Shown here: positions 26,001-35,056 of the stretch, piece by piece
How positions within the stretch are numbered: position 1 is the first letter of the stretch
How the letters are laid out: each line of letters opens with the position of its first letter
DNA from: 20CM-2-55-15 sp963738025
Lineage (GTDB): Bacteria; Acidobacteriota; Terriglobia; 20CM-2-55-15
Reading direction: 5' to 3'
Length of the DNA: 64,000 nt
Assembly: GCA_963738025.1 (NCBI GenBank)
Contig: CAVTWA010000004.1
Location: forward strand, 248,001-312,000
Notes under the pieces: model-generated
What the model was told of the DNA's origin: nothing
What the model saw: only the letters and a program-made list of their open reading frames with translations
Databases searched by the model: none
Position numbers and translations under genes: made by a program

Positions 26001-27186
26001 TATCGAAGCTTATCATTCGATACTCCGCCTGCCAGTGATGTTGCTTCTTTCTGAAAACCTCTTGAATCCTTGCCTCACAGACCAGCAGGTCTTCCGGGCG
26101 GATTCGCCTGGCCCAATCGTCATACACGCCGCGAGATGCTCTCGAAGGCCGGGCGAATGCGGTTTTCGATTGTTCCGTCCAGACGACCGCGTTGGTACGG
26201 ATATTCCATTCAAAGGTCCCGATCCGGCCCGCCTCCATAGCCAACTCAAGCCGCTCTTCACTCTCTTGTAACGCTTCCTCGATCTGCTTGAGTTTGGTGA
26301 TGTCCGTGTGCGTGACGACAGCCCCCCCGCGCTCACCCAGCAGCGGTGTGACCGACATCAGGAACCAGCGCTTCTCGCTCGGCGAGTGGCAGGGATATTC
26401 GACTGCGAAATTGGGAAGTGTGCCGTCGAGCACCGCCTGAATCCCATTCAGTGCCGCCCGCCCTCCATCCTTACTCTCCGGGGTATCCCTACAGACGCGC
26501 AGGTAATTGATGCCAACGCTATCGGCAACGGCCGCGCCATCGTTTTCACAGGCAAAACGTTTCCATGCTTCGTTGACTGCGATGATGCCTCCTTCCCTGT
26601 CGAGCACGGCGATGTTGGCCGCCAGGGAGCCGAGGACAGCTTGGTTGAGGGCCTGGGTCCTCTGCAGCGCCTCTTCGGCGTGCTTGCGTTCGGTGATGTC
26701 CTGAATGACCGCAATGAAGGACCTGTCCGCAGCTCTCGCCGTTTCACGCTCGACGGAGAGAGTGAGACTAACCCACACCACCGTGCCGTCCTTACGCAAA
26801 TAGCGTTTTTCGCGGTGACAGGCGAGTGCTTCGCCCGAAAGCAGACGCGGCATCATTTCAGAATCCGCCGCGACGTCGTCCGGATGCGCCAGTTGCGGCA
26901 AACGGACAGCGAGCAACTCCTCAGGTGTGTAGCCCAGCACTTCACACAGGCGCGGGTTCACCATAAGCCAGCGTCCGGTGGCGTCTATACGCGCGATGCC
27001 AACGGCGGCTTGGTCGAAGACGTTTTGGAATAGCTCCTTGGCGTGGGCAAGCTCTTCAGTCGTTTGCTCCAACGCCTCCTTCGCCTGGATGAGTTCCTGC
27101 TCTGCGCGCTGACGTGCGAGGAGAACGGCCTGGGCATTTTGCAGAGCAACAGAGCGCAGCAGATCGTCTTCATTTTCGTCTGCCAT
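23095..27186 (-). CDS. Hybrid-sensing histidine kinase with seven PAS domains and a GAF domain
   Basis: This 1363-residue soluble kinase has no membrane segment. Seven PAS/PAC units end at repeated DITERK-type motifs near residues 164, 297, 427, 553, 678, 805 and 936. A GAF domain spans roughly 960-1110. The HisKA phosphorylation site is VVAHDLRNPLST (H near 1134), and the HATPase has NAIKFTKAGG, DTGSGI and GAGLGLPI. It should autophosphorylate in response to cytoplasmic redox, light or small-molecule cues. No response regulator is adjacent. Its ATG shares a base with the TGA of the MetE-like gene upstream (TGATG), so the two are translationally coupled. Confidence 0.92.
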   Translation of the reverse strand: MADENEDDLLRSVALQNAQAVLLARQRAEQELIQAKEALEQTTEELAHAKELFQNVFDQAAVGIARIDATGRWLMVNPRLCEVLGYTPEELLAVRLPQLAHPDDVAADSEMMPRLLSGEALACHREKRYLRKDGTVVWVSLTLSVERETARAADRSFIAVIQDITERKHAEEALQRTQALNQAVLGSLAANIAVLDREGGIIAVNEAWKRFACENDGAAVADSVGINYLRVCRDTPESKDGGRAALNGIQAVLDGTLPNFAVEYPCHSPSEKRWFLMSVTPLLGERGGAVVTHTDITKLKQIEEALQESEERLELAMEAGRIGTFEWNIRTNAVVWTEQSKTAFARPSRASRGVYDDWARRIRPEDLLVCEARIQEVFRKKQHHWQAEYRMISFDTAEEGWISSQGHIFYDAQGEPLRMVGVNIDITQRKRIERTLQESEERFRLTIDEAPIGMALEALDGRFVRVNRALCEIVGYSPGELTGLTFQAITPPDDVAAELALKGQLARGEIPRYQLGKRHIRKDGTIVDIQLSVSILRNREGAPLYYIVQMEDITERKRVEDALQESERRLTLALDSAQMGMWDLDLLTDTSVRSLRHDQIFGYSAAIPTWGAAVFMTHVVPEDREVAKRAFEKAFESDSFDMECRILWADESIHWISAKGRVYRNPKGDPMRMMGTMLDISEHKLAEEALQRSEREFRELAESMPQIVWATTANGLNIYFNQQWADYTGLSLEESYGEGWIIPFHPDDRQRAWDAWQRAIQHRDIYSLECRLRRADGVYRWWLIRGVPLLSANGEIRKWFGTCTDIEQIKIAEQRLKESEAKFSGIISISTDAIISIDEEQRITLFNNGAEEVFGYSKSEVIGAPLDILIPDRFRSVHRQHVARFAAGPVTVHQVGERLITIAGLRKNGDEFPGEAAISKLRVGEKTMLTVALRDITERKRFEKEQDFLAEVSVVLSASLDSEQTLSSVADLVVQNIADWCAVDVMNEHGNLNRLKVASADPAKAAVCAVLEQLPPDRDLRHLMRSVVESKRPVLIEHVTPEYIESLAQGPKHLQALLATGVKSFVAVPLLVRGRPLGAMMLGSSTPSRVYRLDDLRLAEELAQRAAMAIENARLFRASVHATQLRDQVLGVVAHDLRNPLSTILLQAAVLKRHGPGPERRSQKPAEVIQRAANRMKRLIQDLLDVALMEAGQLTIERSRLSASGLIVEAVDMQKPLASSSSLELRAEVDPALPEVWGDRDRLLQVFENLIGNAIKFTKAGGRITAGATSRDGEVVFWVADTGSGIASENLPRVFDRFWQATKAGRHGAGLGLPITKGIVGAHDGRIWVESTAGSGSTFFFTIPRVSAAQDRLSDGGRPDRAA

Positions 27187-28250
27187 CAGTGGCCTCCGAT
27201 TATCTCCGTTGCGAGAGCCGTGCCGAGTACGCGCGCTCGGATCTTCGCAAAGGCCGTATCGCGACTCGTGGAAGTGTCATCGCTGAAGGGTGAGAATCCA
27301 CAGTCGTCCGTTGTCCCCAGTTGCTCAATCGGAATGTAGTCGGCAGCTTCGAGGATTCGATCCCGGATTTCGGCAGGATCCTCAATGCGCGAGTCTATTG
27401 GAGCAACGACGCCGATGAATATCCGCTGGTCCGCTTTTATATAACGCTGGATGACTTTCAAAACCCGCACGCGATCTGGCTCGCCCGCGAGCGCGATGTA
27501 AAAATTCCCCACCTTCAGCTCGAACAAACTGGGCAGTAACTCGGTATAGTCGACATCCGCACTATGGGTCGAGTCACGGTCACCCCCCGGGCATGTATGC
27601 ACTCCGATGCGCCGGCGTTCTTCCGGGGAGAATCGCGAGAGCGCAAGATTGTTCAGATCAATGAAGCTGTTGAGAAGATTCCCGGAGGGATCCAGCTTCA
27701 CTGCCAGGCGCCCTTCGGTGAAGTCGATCTGAACCTTGTGCGCGCCCTTTTGCAGACACCGGCGAACCTCGGTCTCGTGCTCGCGCAGCAGATCCTGGAC
27801 GAATTCCTCGCGCGAGTAACCAGGAATCCCTACGTCTGGATACATTAGGCTCAATGCCGAGGGCGAGATGATCGCCTGCTTCACGGACGTGTGCGCGTAA
27901 CGCATCGCGACGTCCAGGTATTGGTCAGCATATACGTTGTAACGAAACGGCCCGGCCGTAAGCCGAAGCATGCGGCGGACGTGACCGGCGGTGAAAGGAA
28001 TCCTGAAGCCATCCAGCGCGGTGTTGGGAAGCCCATGTACGGAATACGTCCAGAAGTTGTGATACTTCCTCTGTTCGCCGTCGGTGATCACCGGCGAACC
28101 GGTGGCCTCGAATCGTTCGATGGTGTCCTTAATGGCCTCCTCATAAAGCGAATTCAATTTCGGGTCGGGGCCGCCACCTGACGCTGTGACGGCTTCAATC
28201 AGTTGAAGCGGTCTTGGGATACTGCCAATTGGCTCAGTGGGAATCGTCAT
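27186..28250 (-). CDS. MetE-like cobalamin-independent methionine synthase C-terminal domain protein
   Basis: The 354-residue protein matches only the catalytic (C-terminal) half of MetE, as in stand-alone MetE-like methyltransferases. Visible motifs are GSIPRP, ITDGEQRK, VQIDFTEGRLAVKL, the zinc-site segment IGVHTCPGGD (His and Cys near residue 216), and LGTTDDCGFSPF with the distal Cys near 317. It probably transfers a methyl group to a thiol such as homocysteine, but the methyl donor and acceptor cannot be read from sequence. It is the first gene of a two-gene unit with the seven-PAS kinase, an unusual partner. No clear ribosome site precedes ATG 28250. Confidence 0.8.
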   Translation of the reverse strand: MTIPTEPIGSIPRPLQLIEAVTASGGGPDPKLNSLYEEAIKDTIERFEATGSPVITDGEQRKYHNFWTYSVHGLPNTALDGFRIPFTAGHVRRMLRLTAGPFRYNVYADQYLDVAMRYAHTSVKQAIISPSALSLMYPDVGIPGYSREEFVQDLLREHETEVRRCLQKGAHKVQIDFTEGRLAVKLDPSGNLLNSFIDLNNLALSRFSPEERRRIGVHTCPGGDRDSTHSADVDYTELLPSLFELKVGNFYIALAGEPDRVRVLKVIQRYIKADQRIFIGVVAPIDSRIEDPAEIRDRILEAADYIPIEQLGTTDDCGFSPFSDDTSTSRDTAFAKIRARVLGTALATEIIGGH

Positions 28251-28508
28251 GGTTGTTACTTGATGGTGTGTATTTCACGCGTTAGCAGGTTGCCGGATAT
28301 GAGATTTGTTATGCCCACCGCCATTTCGCGACTATTCAGCTGGCATGAAGACTCGCTTCATGTATCCCTTCTGCCCAAGCATCGTCACAGCCAAATTCAT
28401 TCAGTCGGTCTTTTTCTAAAAAGAACTCGTAGTACTCCCTACACCAACTGCGCTTGCGGTGAGTATGATCGGGCTATCTATCTTTTGTGAAATGTGTGCG
28501 TGCCGAGT

Positions 28509-28556
28509 GTGTGTAACGCATGCGTTTTATGCGTTCTATGTGTTCAGTGCGTTACT
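28509..28556 (+). repeat. 48-bp imperfect direct repeat, left copy
   Basis: This ATGCGTT-rich 48-mer begins GTGTGTAACGC and ends TGCGTTACT. It aligns without gaps to 33270-33317 with about 38 of 48 identities, same orientation. The two copies bracket the decayed TOTE/Fic block. Confidence 0.55.
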
Positions 28557-28589
28557 AAAGTCTGTAAGTTACGGAAACACGGAGGGTTT

Positions 28590-28614
28590 GAAAGTTCAAG
28601 TCCTTTCTCCGGTA
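28590..28614 (+). other. tRNA-Leu-like 3' fragment
   Basis: GTTCAAGTCC, then CTCCGG and a final A, follow the T loop and acceptor 3' strand of the tRNA-Leu at 22550 (17 of 21 positions). The T stem is imperfect and no tRNA body precedes it. It may be a decayed attachment-site duplication or an eroded tRNA gene. Confidence 0.4.
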
Positions 28615-28641
28615 TGGTATTCATTTAAATTAGTACAGCGT

Positions 28642-31536
28642 TCAAGCTTCTGCAGACCTCAACTCCTGTACATGATGCGGGAGTTCGTGTTTGTGCATAC
28701 GAAGCGCATACTCCACTACCTTAATCGGTCCTCCCTTCCTGCCAAAGACTGCATGTATGGAATCCAAGACACTATCGAGATCCTTGCCGACATCTTCCGC
28801 AGAAACGGAGAACGAGATAGCCGTTCTGCTGCAGCAACGGTCCTTTCGGCGATCGCGACGGTAGGCTTCAGCATCGGAAAGATGCTGCGAGCCGTCGAGT
28901 TCAACAGCGATTCGGAGAGGCTCGTTGAGGAAGTCGACCTCCATTTGACTCTGCCCATCGAACGGGATCGGAACGCGGACGTTCAATTGGAAACGGCCTT
29001 TTGTTTCGGGAAGAGTTTCAAGACGGCGATAGAGAAACGCTTCGCTCGCACTGCGCGCTCTTGCCAACCCGTCACTTCCGGCGATGAAGGCTTGACCACA
29101 TTGACGAACAGATTTGCCAGAGGAGTATCGACTCCGTCGCGAATGAGTCGCCGCACGGTTGCCGCATAGTCACGTTTCCACTCGGGGTCCGATGGAAGAA
29201 GCACATCTGCGGGCCAGCCCGGAACGGCACTGGCGGGCAGAGAGATCGAGTATCCGACAGCCTCATATCCGCGGCACCGCCGATCAAACATGCGCGCCAA
29301 CATGGGAACATTCAAATCGGCGTAGTCGTAGATGCGCACCTCGCGTTTCCGTCGTAAAGCCGGTGAAGACGTCCGGCGTATTGCGCGATTGTTCCATGCC
29401 AGGAAACAGGCAGGGTGAGGAAAAGCGTGTCCAATCGCGCGTCGTCGAATCCTTCGCCAATGTAACGGCCGGTCGCGAGAATCACGCGTTCACTCTCCGG
29501 TGGGATCGCCGCAAGTTCCGCCGCGATGGCTTCGCGTTGCTTCTTCCCCATGCCGCCTCGAAGCACGATCACGTGACGAACTCTTCCAGCTCAATTGCGC
29601 GGCGAGGTTGTCAAGATGATCGTTTCTTTCCGTGAGCACGAGCGGCGATCGGCCGGATTGCACCGCCTCGATGACGTCTCACAGATGCGGCGATTTCGCG
29701 ATTGGTCAGCGATCAGATCGCCGTAAAGCGACTGAAATTCGACTCGCTTGTCCGAAGGTGCCGGCGTCGTTGGCTGAAACGCGGTGGGGCGAACCAGACA
29801 CGGTATGCGTAAAAGGACGACGAATCGCCTCGGCCTTCGCATTGACGCGATGCCGGACAGGACCGCATTGCATGAAGATGATCGGATGATGACCGTCTTT
29901 TCGGGTGACGGTCGCCGATAACCCAGTGACAAATCTCGCCTTCGCACGCCGGACAACCTGTTCGAAGCTATGCGCCGATAGATGATGGCACTCGTCGACG
30001 ATGAAATGACCGTATTCGCCAACGTAATCTTCGACAACGCCTTTGCGGACCAGACTTTGTATAACCGCAACGTCCAATCTGCCCGTCGGCTTGCGGCGAC
30101 CGCCGCCGATCTCGTCCGATCTCACGGTTGTTGATGTTCAGAAACGTGCGACAGCCGCTCCACCCACTGATCGAGCAACTGCCGTCGATGCACAAGCACG
30201 AGTGTGTTGACGCCGCGCTGCGCGATCAACCAGGCAGCGACAACGGTCTTCCCGAACGCCGTCGTCGCAGCCAGCACACCCGTTTCGATGCTTCAGCATG
30301 GAGTCGGCTGCTGCCTTCTGCTCAGGCCGAAGCGTTCCCTGAAAGGCGACGTCTCAAAGGCTGGCCATGACAACGCTCGTCACTGCACGACCGGCTGTGA
30401 TGTTCAGATCCGATAGAAGTTGTTGCACGTCTTCCATGCAGCCGCGCGGCAGACCGATGTGCTGGGGATACTCCTCCGCGCACGCGATGATGCGCGGTTT
30501 GTCATAGGTGGGCAGCCGCATGGCTTGAGCTTTGTAGAACTCGGGATTCTGAAAGGCCGCAACACGGAGCAACCGGTTTCGAAGTCCCGGCGACAAACGG
30601 TCCTTCGCGACGTAGATCTCGTTCCTAACACGAGCTCCAAGGTCGGCCGGAGTATCACCAGCAATCGGAGGATCTTTCCGGCGGCGGGAGGGCGGTGTCG
30701 TCCAAGGTTCGGGATCGTCTTCGTCCACTGGCGGAAATCGAACGCCGACAATACGTCCTCGACGTCTCAGCGTCGCGTATCAGGTCTTCGATTGTGCCTC
30801 TGCCGAATCCGCTCGACCGACGACAGAAACGCCCACTGATCGGTATAAGGGACCATCTGATCGTCGAGGAAAACGCTGTTGCCCAAGTCACGCGGCTGCT
30901 TCTGAAGCGGTAGCGCGATCAGATTACCGAAGCCGCCGTGCGGCAGCGTGTCCTGATTTGGGAAGAACCGATCATAGGAATCGAAGCCAACATCCGGATG
31001 ACGTTCCATCGTTTCGGTCAGGACGAATGAACCCAATCTTCGCGCGGAGGCCGCAGTGACTGCCTCCTCGAAGAACAGCCAGACGTGTCCGCCGCGTCCG
31101 GAACGGGATCGTTCCAGTGCAGCCGAAACGCCAAGAGCACGACAGGTTTCAAGAAAGGCTCGGCTGTCATCGAGCCAGCCCTCCTTATCGAAGTCGGCGG
31201 CAAGGAAGAAGCACGTCTCATCCTGAAGCATGGGGTAAATGCCCGCGACAAACGGCTCGCCGGCGTGATCGAATCCTGATAGATGCCAACGAATCACATC
31301 GTCAGTCAGCGGAAGGAACTGTCGATACTGGCACTCCGCGCACTTGATTCGCGGCTTCTCGCAAATACCCGAACCCATTCGTTGCCGCAGGCGGGCGCAT
31401 AACCTGATCTGCCGGTTTTTCGGCTTTCGAATCGGCGCGGATAAACGTCGTCTCGCCCACGGAAAAGCGAACGGAAGAGCCGGATCTTGGGGTCAGCCGT
31501 GGAGTGTTGATGAACGAAACTCACTTCGATCGCCAT
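28642..31536 (-). pseudogene. TOTE-type primase-helicase-DUF559 nuclease gene, copy 2: multiply frameshifted
   Basis: Read 5' to 3' on the minus strand, family segments appear in order but in changing frames. The primase part has VSFVHQHSTADPKIRLF, then WHLSGFDHAGEPFVAGIYPM, FFLAADFDKEGW and YDRFFPNQDTLPHGGFGN. A middle part has NEIYVAKDRLSP and QNPEFYKAQAMRLPTYDKPR. The superfamily 2 helicase has TTAFGKTVVAAWLIAQRG near 30270, IVDECHHLSAHSFE near 30000, GLSATVTRKDGHHPIIFMQC, and ILATGRYIGEGFDDARLDTLF near 29450. The DUF559 endonuclease tail has VELDGSQHLSDAEAYRRDRR. At least six frame changes separate them. The intact family is proposed to act in nucleic-acid-directed conflict; this copy is dead unless many sequence errors are present. 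Confidence 0.85.
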
Positions 31537-31679
31537 GGTGAATAATTGCCCTAATATAAACGGAGCGGTAGCGATATTTTCTCAAAAATAGCGCTCAGTG
31601 ATACTATTTCGCAAGGAGTGATTACATTTCGCACGGCCTACTATTCCGTGAAAGAGCGTAAATTTCACACCATTGTCGA

Positions 31680-33234
31680 ATGAGAGAGTGGATTTCACAA
31701 CCGGTGAACCGTTTTCACGATAGGGCGCTTCCGGAACAAGCGATACCTGTGGGTTATGCAGCTCTTATTGAATATTTTGAATTATCGGTTCCCATGCCGC
31801 CGCGGCTGACCGCAATCGCTGAACGTCATCACCCGGCGTCAAATCTGTCTTGGAATCTGTTGACACCACGGCATCGTCCGCCCAACACACTTGAAGGTCA
31901 AATTGTTTTCGCGTTGAAGTGGGAAGGCTCTGGATCTTGGCGTCCTGACGGCATCTATTCAAAGTTGATCAGAACCTGAAGAAATCAACAGAGATTGTAC
32001 GAGCGACTCCGACCGGGTTCCTTTGCACGCAGAATCTGGTTCCTTTATGAATGGCTTACCGGATGCGAACTCGATGTGCCAGATCCTGGAAAAGTGCGAC
32101 TTGTGAATGTTGTCGATACCGAACCAACAAGTCGGACTTAACAAGGGTACAACCTCGCCTCGCCACAAGGTCATCGACAATCTGCCGGGTACGCGTCGGT
32201 TTTGTCCCGATGATACGAGTGGACACCTGCGCTTCGAGCAGCCAACGCAAAAGGACTCGACGCTCCGCGCCCGAGAAATCATCGGTCAAACCCGAAAGGA
32301 CCTTATCACCAGGGCGGCCGCTTTTCTTCTCCTCAGTGACTCGAAATCATCTTTCGCGATCGAAGGGTGAAAGCGCCGTCGAGCGCCCGCGCGAGCGCGA
32401 TGGGCTCGCGCAATCGGCGAGGCAGGTGTTCGCCCGATCACGATTGACGAACTGGAACGGCTTCAGCGCGTCGTCATCGGCGATGCACGTTTTGTGAAAC
32501 TCGGGCTCCGCGATGAAGGTGGATTCGTGGGGACTCACGATAGGGAAACACAAGAACCGGTTCCCGACCACATCAGCGCTCGACCTCAAGGATCTTCGAG
32601 ATCTCGTTGGTGGCATCATTGAGTACGATGGCCGTTCGATTACTGGTGGTGCTTGATCCTGTCAGTGCGGCGGCTGCTATCGCTTTTGGATTCGTCTATG
32701 TTCATCCATTCGTCGATGGTAATGGCCGATTACATCGGTGGTTGATTCATCATGTGCTCGCAACGGCTGGCTATAACCCCGCTCGGCGTTGTGTTCCCAA
32801 TAAGTGCGGCCATTCTTCGGACGAATCGATGAGTATCGAACTGTGCTCGAATCGTACTCTGCTGCGATGCTGCCATTGATCGAATGGCGTGCGACTCCCG
32901 ACAACAATGTGGAGATTCTGAATGAAACGGCCGATTACTATCGCTACTTCGACGCAACGGCACATGCCGAATTTCTTTATTCATGTGTCGAAGAAACAGT
33001 AGAGGAGGATCTGCCACAAGAAATTCGCTTCTTGCAGGCATTTGACAAATTCTCGGCGGCGGTAAAAGAGATCGTCGAGATGCCGGATCGAGAAATCGAA
33101 CTGCTTCGCGGCTTTCTGGCTCAGGGAAGCGGACATCTGTCAAAGACGGGCGCGGGAAAAAGAATTTCAGTGCTCTGACTGACGAAGAGGTAACTCGGAT
33201 CGAAGTTTTGTACAAGGAGCTTTTCGGAGGTTGA
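31680..33234 (+). pseudogene. Fic family protein gene, multiply frameshifted
   Basis: Family segments run in order on the plus strand in changing frames: GYAALIEYFELSVPMPPRLTAIAERHH, shown in parts as GYAALIEYFELSVP and RLTAIAERHHP, then SPRHKVIDNLPGTRRFCP, AAAFLLLSDSKSSFAIEG, VVIGDARFVKLGLRDEGGF and the Fic core FVYVHPFVDGNGRLHRWL near 32690-32745. The C-terminal helical part then reads VLESYSAAMLPLIEWRATP and LNETADYYRYFDATAHAEFLY, ending with ALTDEEVTRIE. Fic enzymes add AMP or related groups to proteins. The Fic motif itself is intact, but at least four frameshifts break the gene. It is divergent from TOTE copy 2. Confidence 0.82.
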
Positions 33235-33269
33235 GCTATTCGAATATGTGAGCGCAATTATGAAACAGT

Positions 33270-33317
33270 GTGTGTGGCGTATGAGTTTCATGCGTTCAAT
33301 GCGTTTCATGCGTTACT
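33270..33317 (+). repeat. 48-bp imperfect direct repeat, right copy
   Basis: Partner of 28509-28556: begins GTGTGTGGCG, contains three TGCGTT steps and ends TGCGTTACT. It lies 36 bp beyond the end of the Fic pseudogene. Confidence 0.55.
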
Positions 33318-33360
33318 GCATACTTCCTTTTAAAACCGGACTACATGTGACGTCCCGGTT

Positions 33361-33837
33361 TCACAGGTCGATCCGCATCAAGCGCACGGTATCAACGGTA
33401 TGTGCGCCCATACGTTCGTAGAAGCGAAGCGCCGATTCGTTCGCATGCCATACAAGCCAGCTCATCGAGGTGGCGCCGTCCGTTTTGCAGATTTCCATGA
33501 TTCGTTGCATCAGCGCTTCGCCGATGCCCTGCCCACGACAGCCGGAGCGAACGAAAAGGTCGTGTAGAAATACGGTTCTGCTGCCCGTATCGGTGCTGTA
33601 GTCGGAGCCATAAAGTGCATAGGCCACGGCTTGACCGCCGCGTTCGGCGATCAAACCCTGGAAAGCGGGATTCGCTCCAAAACCATCGCGGCGATACTGC
33701 TCGCTTCCGAAGTTGATGCACGCGTCAACGTCGCCGAGGGCCCGCAAGTACGAGCGGAACTCGTCCACCATGGAGCCAATCGCGGGCGCATCGTCGATTG
33801 TGGCGTTTCGAATTACCAGCGCATCATTTGCATTCAT
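33361..33837 (-). CDS. GNAT family N-acetyltransferase
   Basis: This 158-residue protein has the full GNAT order: an N-terminal VIRNATIDDAPAIGSMVDEF, the central strand and acetyl-CoA loop FLHDLFVRSGCRGQGIGEALMQ (the R-x-x-G-x-G/A pyrophosphate loop is RGQGIG), and the C-terminal VWHANESALRFYERMGAHTV. It should acetylate a small amine or protein N-terminus; the substrate is unknown. Intact and of normal length, it marks the end of the decayed island. An ATG run at 33837 gives a normal N-terminus. Confidence 0.87.
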   Translation of the reverse strand: MNANDALVIRNATIDDAPAIGSMVDEFRSYLRALGDVDACINFGSEQYRRDGFGANPAFQGLIAERGGQAVAYALYGSDYSTDTGSRTVFLHDLFVRSGCRGQGIGEALMQRIMEICKTDGATSMSWLVWHANESALRFYERMGAHTVDTVRLMRIDL

Positions 33838-33928
33838 ACAGGCGGCACATCGCCAGATATTTTACACGTACGACGGCTTTGCAGGTGCGGTCTATGAAGG
33901 CGTAACAAATCGAATCAGACGGTTTGAA

Positions 33929-34019
33929 CATGTAGTCGCGGGCTTCAGCCCGCGTTTGGGTGCGGATAACTCCAACATTATTCGATACCCGAACGCGGGC
34001 TGAAGCCCGCGACTACATG
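33929..34019. repeat. Inverted repeat of GTAGTCGCGGGCTTCAGC palindrome units
   Basis: Arms 33929-33961 and 33987-34019 pair at 32 of 33 positions around a 25-nt loop. Each arm contains its own GCGGGCTTCAGCCCGC palindrome. A degenerate single unit occurs at 38451-38475. It sits between the GNAT and the TPR gene in the ~390-bp gap. Confidence 0.8.
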
Positions 34020-34129
34020 CTGGATCGCAATGGTCGGATTCATTCACAGCTTCGATGACCGCACGTTGTTCGCAGAAACAAGGGAATGCGCGCGGTCACA
34101 AAAGGTGTGCCCGGGAGAGCCGGCCATTT

Positions 34130-34212
34130 AATCTTTCGGCCCCTCCGGGCCTCACCCCTTCGCCAGGTTGGTCCCCGGCCTTGCGGCCGGGGCTATATTC
34201 TTATGCGCCTCC
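34130..34212 (+). repeat. GGTCCCCGGCC repeat, left copy
   Basis: The ~82-bp unit contains AATCTTTCGGCC, GGTTGGTCCCCGGCC, GCGGCCGGGGCTATATTCTTA and GCCTCC. It is inverted relative to the copy at 36609-36690. The CCCCGGCC/GGCCGGGG part forms a strong hairpin downstream of the TPR gene. Confidence 0.7.
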
Positions 34213-34225
34213 GTCGCTAATTCTT

Positions 34226-35024
34226 TTAACGGACCGGTGGGGGCGGCGGGGGCGGTAAGGGGCCGCTGGGGTTCAAGGCGCCGGAAGGGCCGTTTCGCCT
34301 GGTCTGCGCGTTCGTTTTGCGCGTCTCCAGAGCCGTATTGAACCATTGGTCGGCAAGTGCTGTGAGCCTCGCCTTTTCCGCGGGATCGACGGCGAGTCTG
34401 GCTTTTTCCCGCAGCAACAGATTCTTATATGTCATGGCGTCCTCATATTGAGGATTGAGAGCCAGCGCGGAATCTAAATTCGTCAGACCTTCTTCGATGA
34501 GCAGCGATTGCTGCCCGAAGGGCAACGGACTGTTCTTGTTATAGACGAGAATCCAGTCGATCGCGCCGAGCGCATAAAAGGTGACCGGATTTTGTGGATC
34601 GACTTTTGAAGCCGTCAGGTATGTCTCGCGCGCCTCTTGGAGATGGTTGGCATTTTGATAGATGCTGGCGAGCCCCGACAGCGCGGTAATGCTATTCGGA
34701 TCCGCACGCAGGACGCGCTTGAATGACTCGATCGCGTTGTCGGCGTAACCATTGTTTTCGCGCGTTTGAACTCCGCGGAATGAATCTCTGAGCGTAAGCG
34801 GTAGCCAGGTACAGTTCCGCGACCATGAAATTCGGATCCAGGTCTACGGCCTGCCTGAAAAATGCGATAGCGGATTCATAATCGGCATTCCGGAAAGCAG
34901 CAACACCTTTATTAAGAGTCTCTCGTGCTTGAGTTAAAGGCTCCGGAGTCTGCGCCCGGAGGAAAACTCCGGAAGTGAACAACGCTGCAATGAGACACGC
35001 AGTCATAGAAGCGCTCGCCTTCAT
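34226..35024 (-). pseudogene. Exported tetratricopeptide-repeat protein gene with one frameshift
   Basis: ATG 35024 follows GGAGG. The N-terminus has a signal peptide, then TPR helices (LNKGVAAFRNADYESAIAFF, then AVDLDPNFMVAELYLATAY). Near 34775 the frame breaks: frame one runs into a basic tail and stops at 34692. The shifted frame continues the TPR pattern (NNGYADNAIESFKRVLRADPN, GLASIYQNANHLQEARETYL, LTNLDSALALNPQYEDAMTY) to the stop at 34226 after a Pro-rich end. One indel restores a ~265-residue periplasmic scaffold protein. It may be a true lesion or a sequence error. Confidence 0.72.
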
Positions 35025-35056
35025 TGAAACCTCCGCCCGTTGAGCTGAACCTCCAG

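Noticed and set aside
28488..28560. Repeated ATGCGTT steps as a possible CRISPR or minisatellite
   Set aside because: Units are 7-10 nt, irregular and without spacers; no array organisation. Kept only as a direct-repeat pair.
33361..33837. Idea that the GNAT at 33361 is an antitoxin or part of the Fic module
   Set aside because: It is a normal stand-alone GNAT on the other strand, outside the 48-bp repeats, with no sequence link to TacAT-type toxins.
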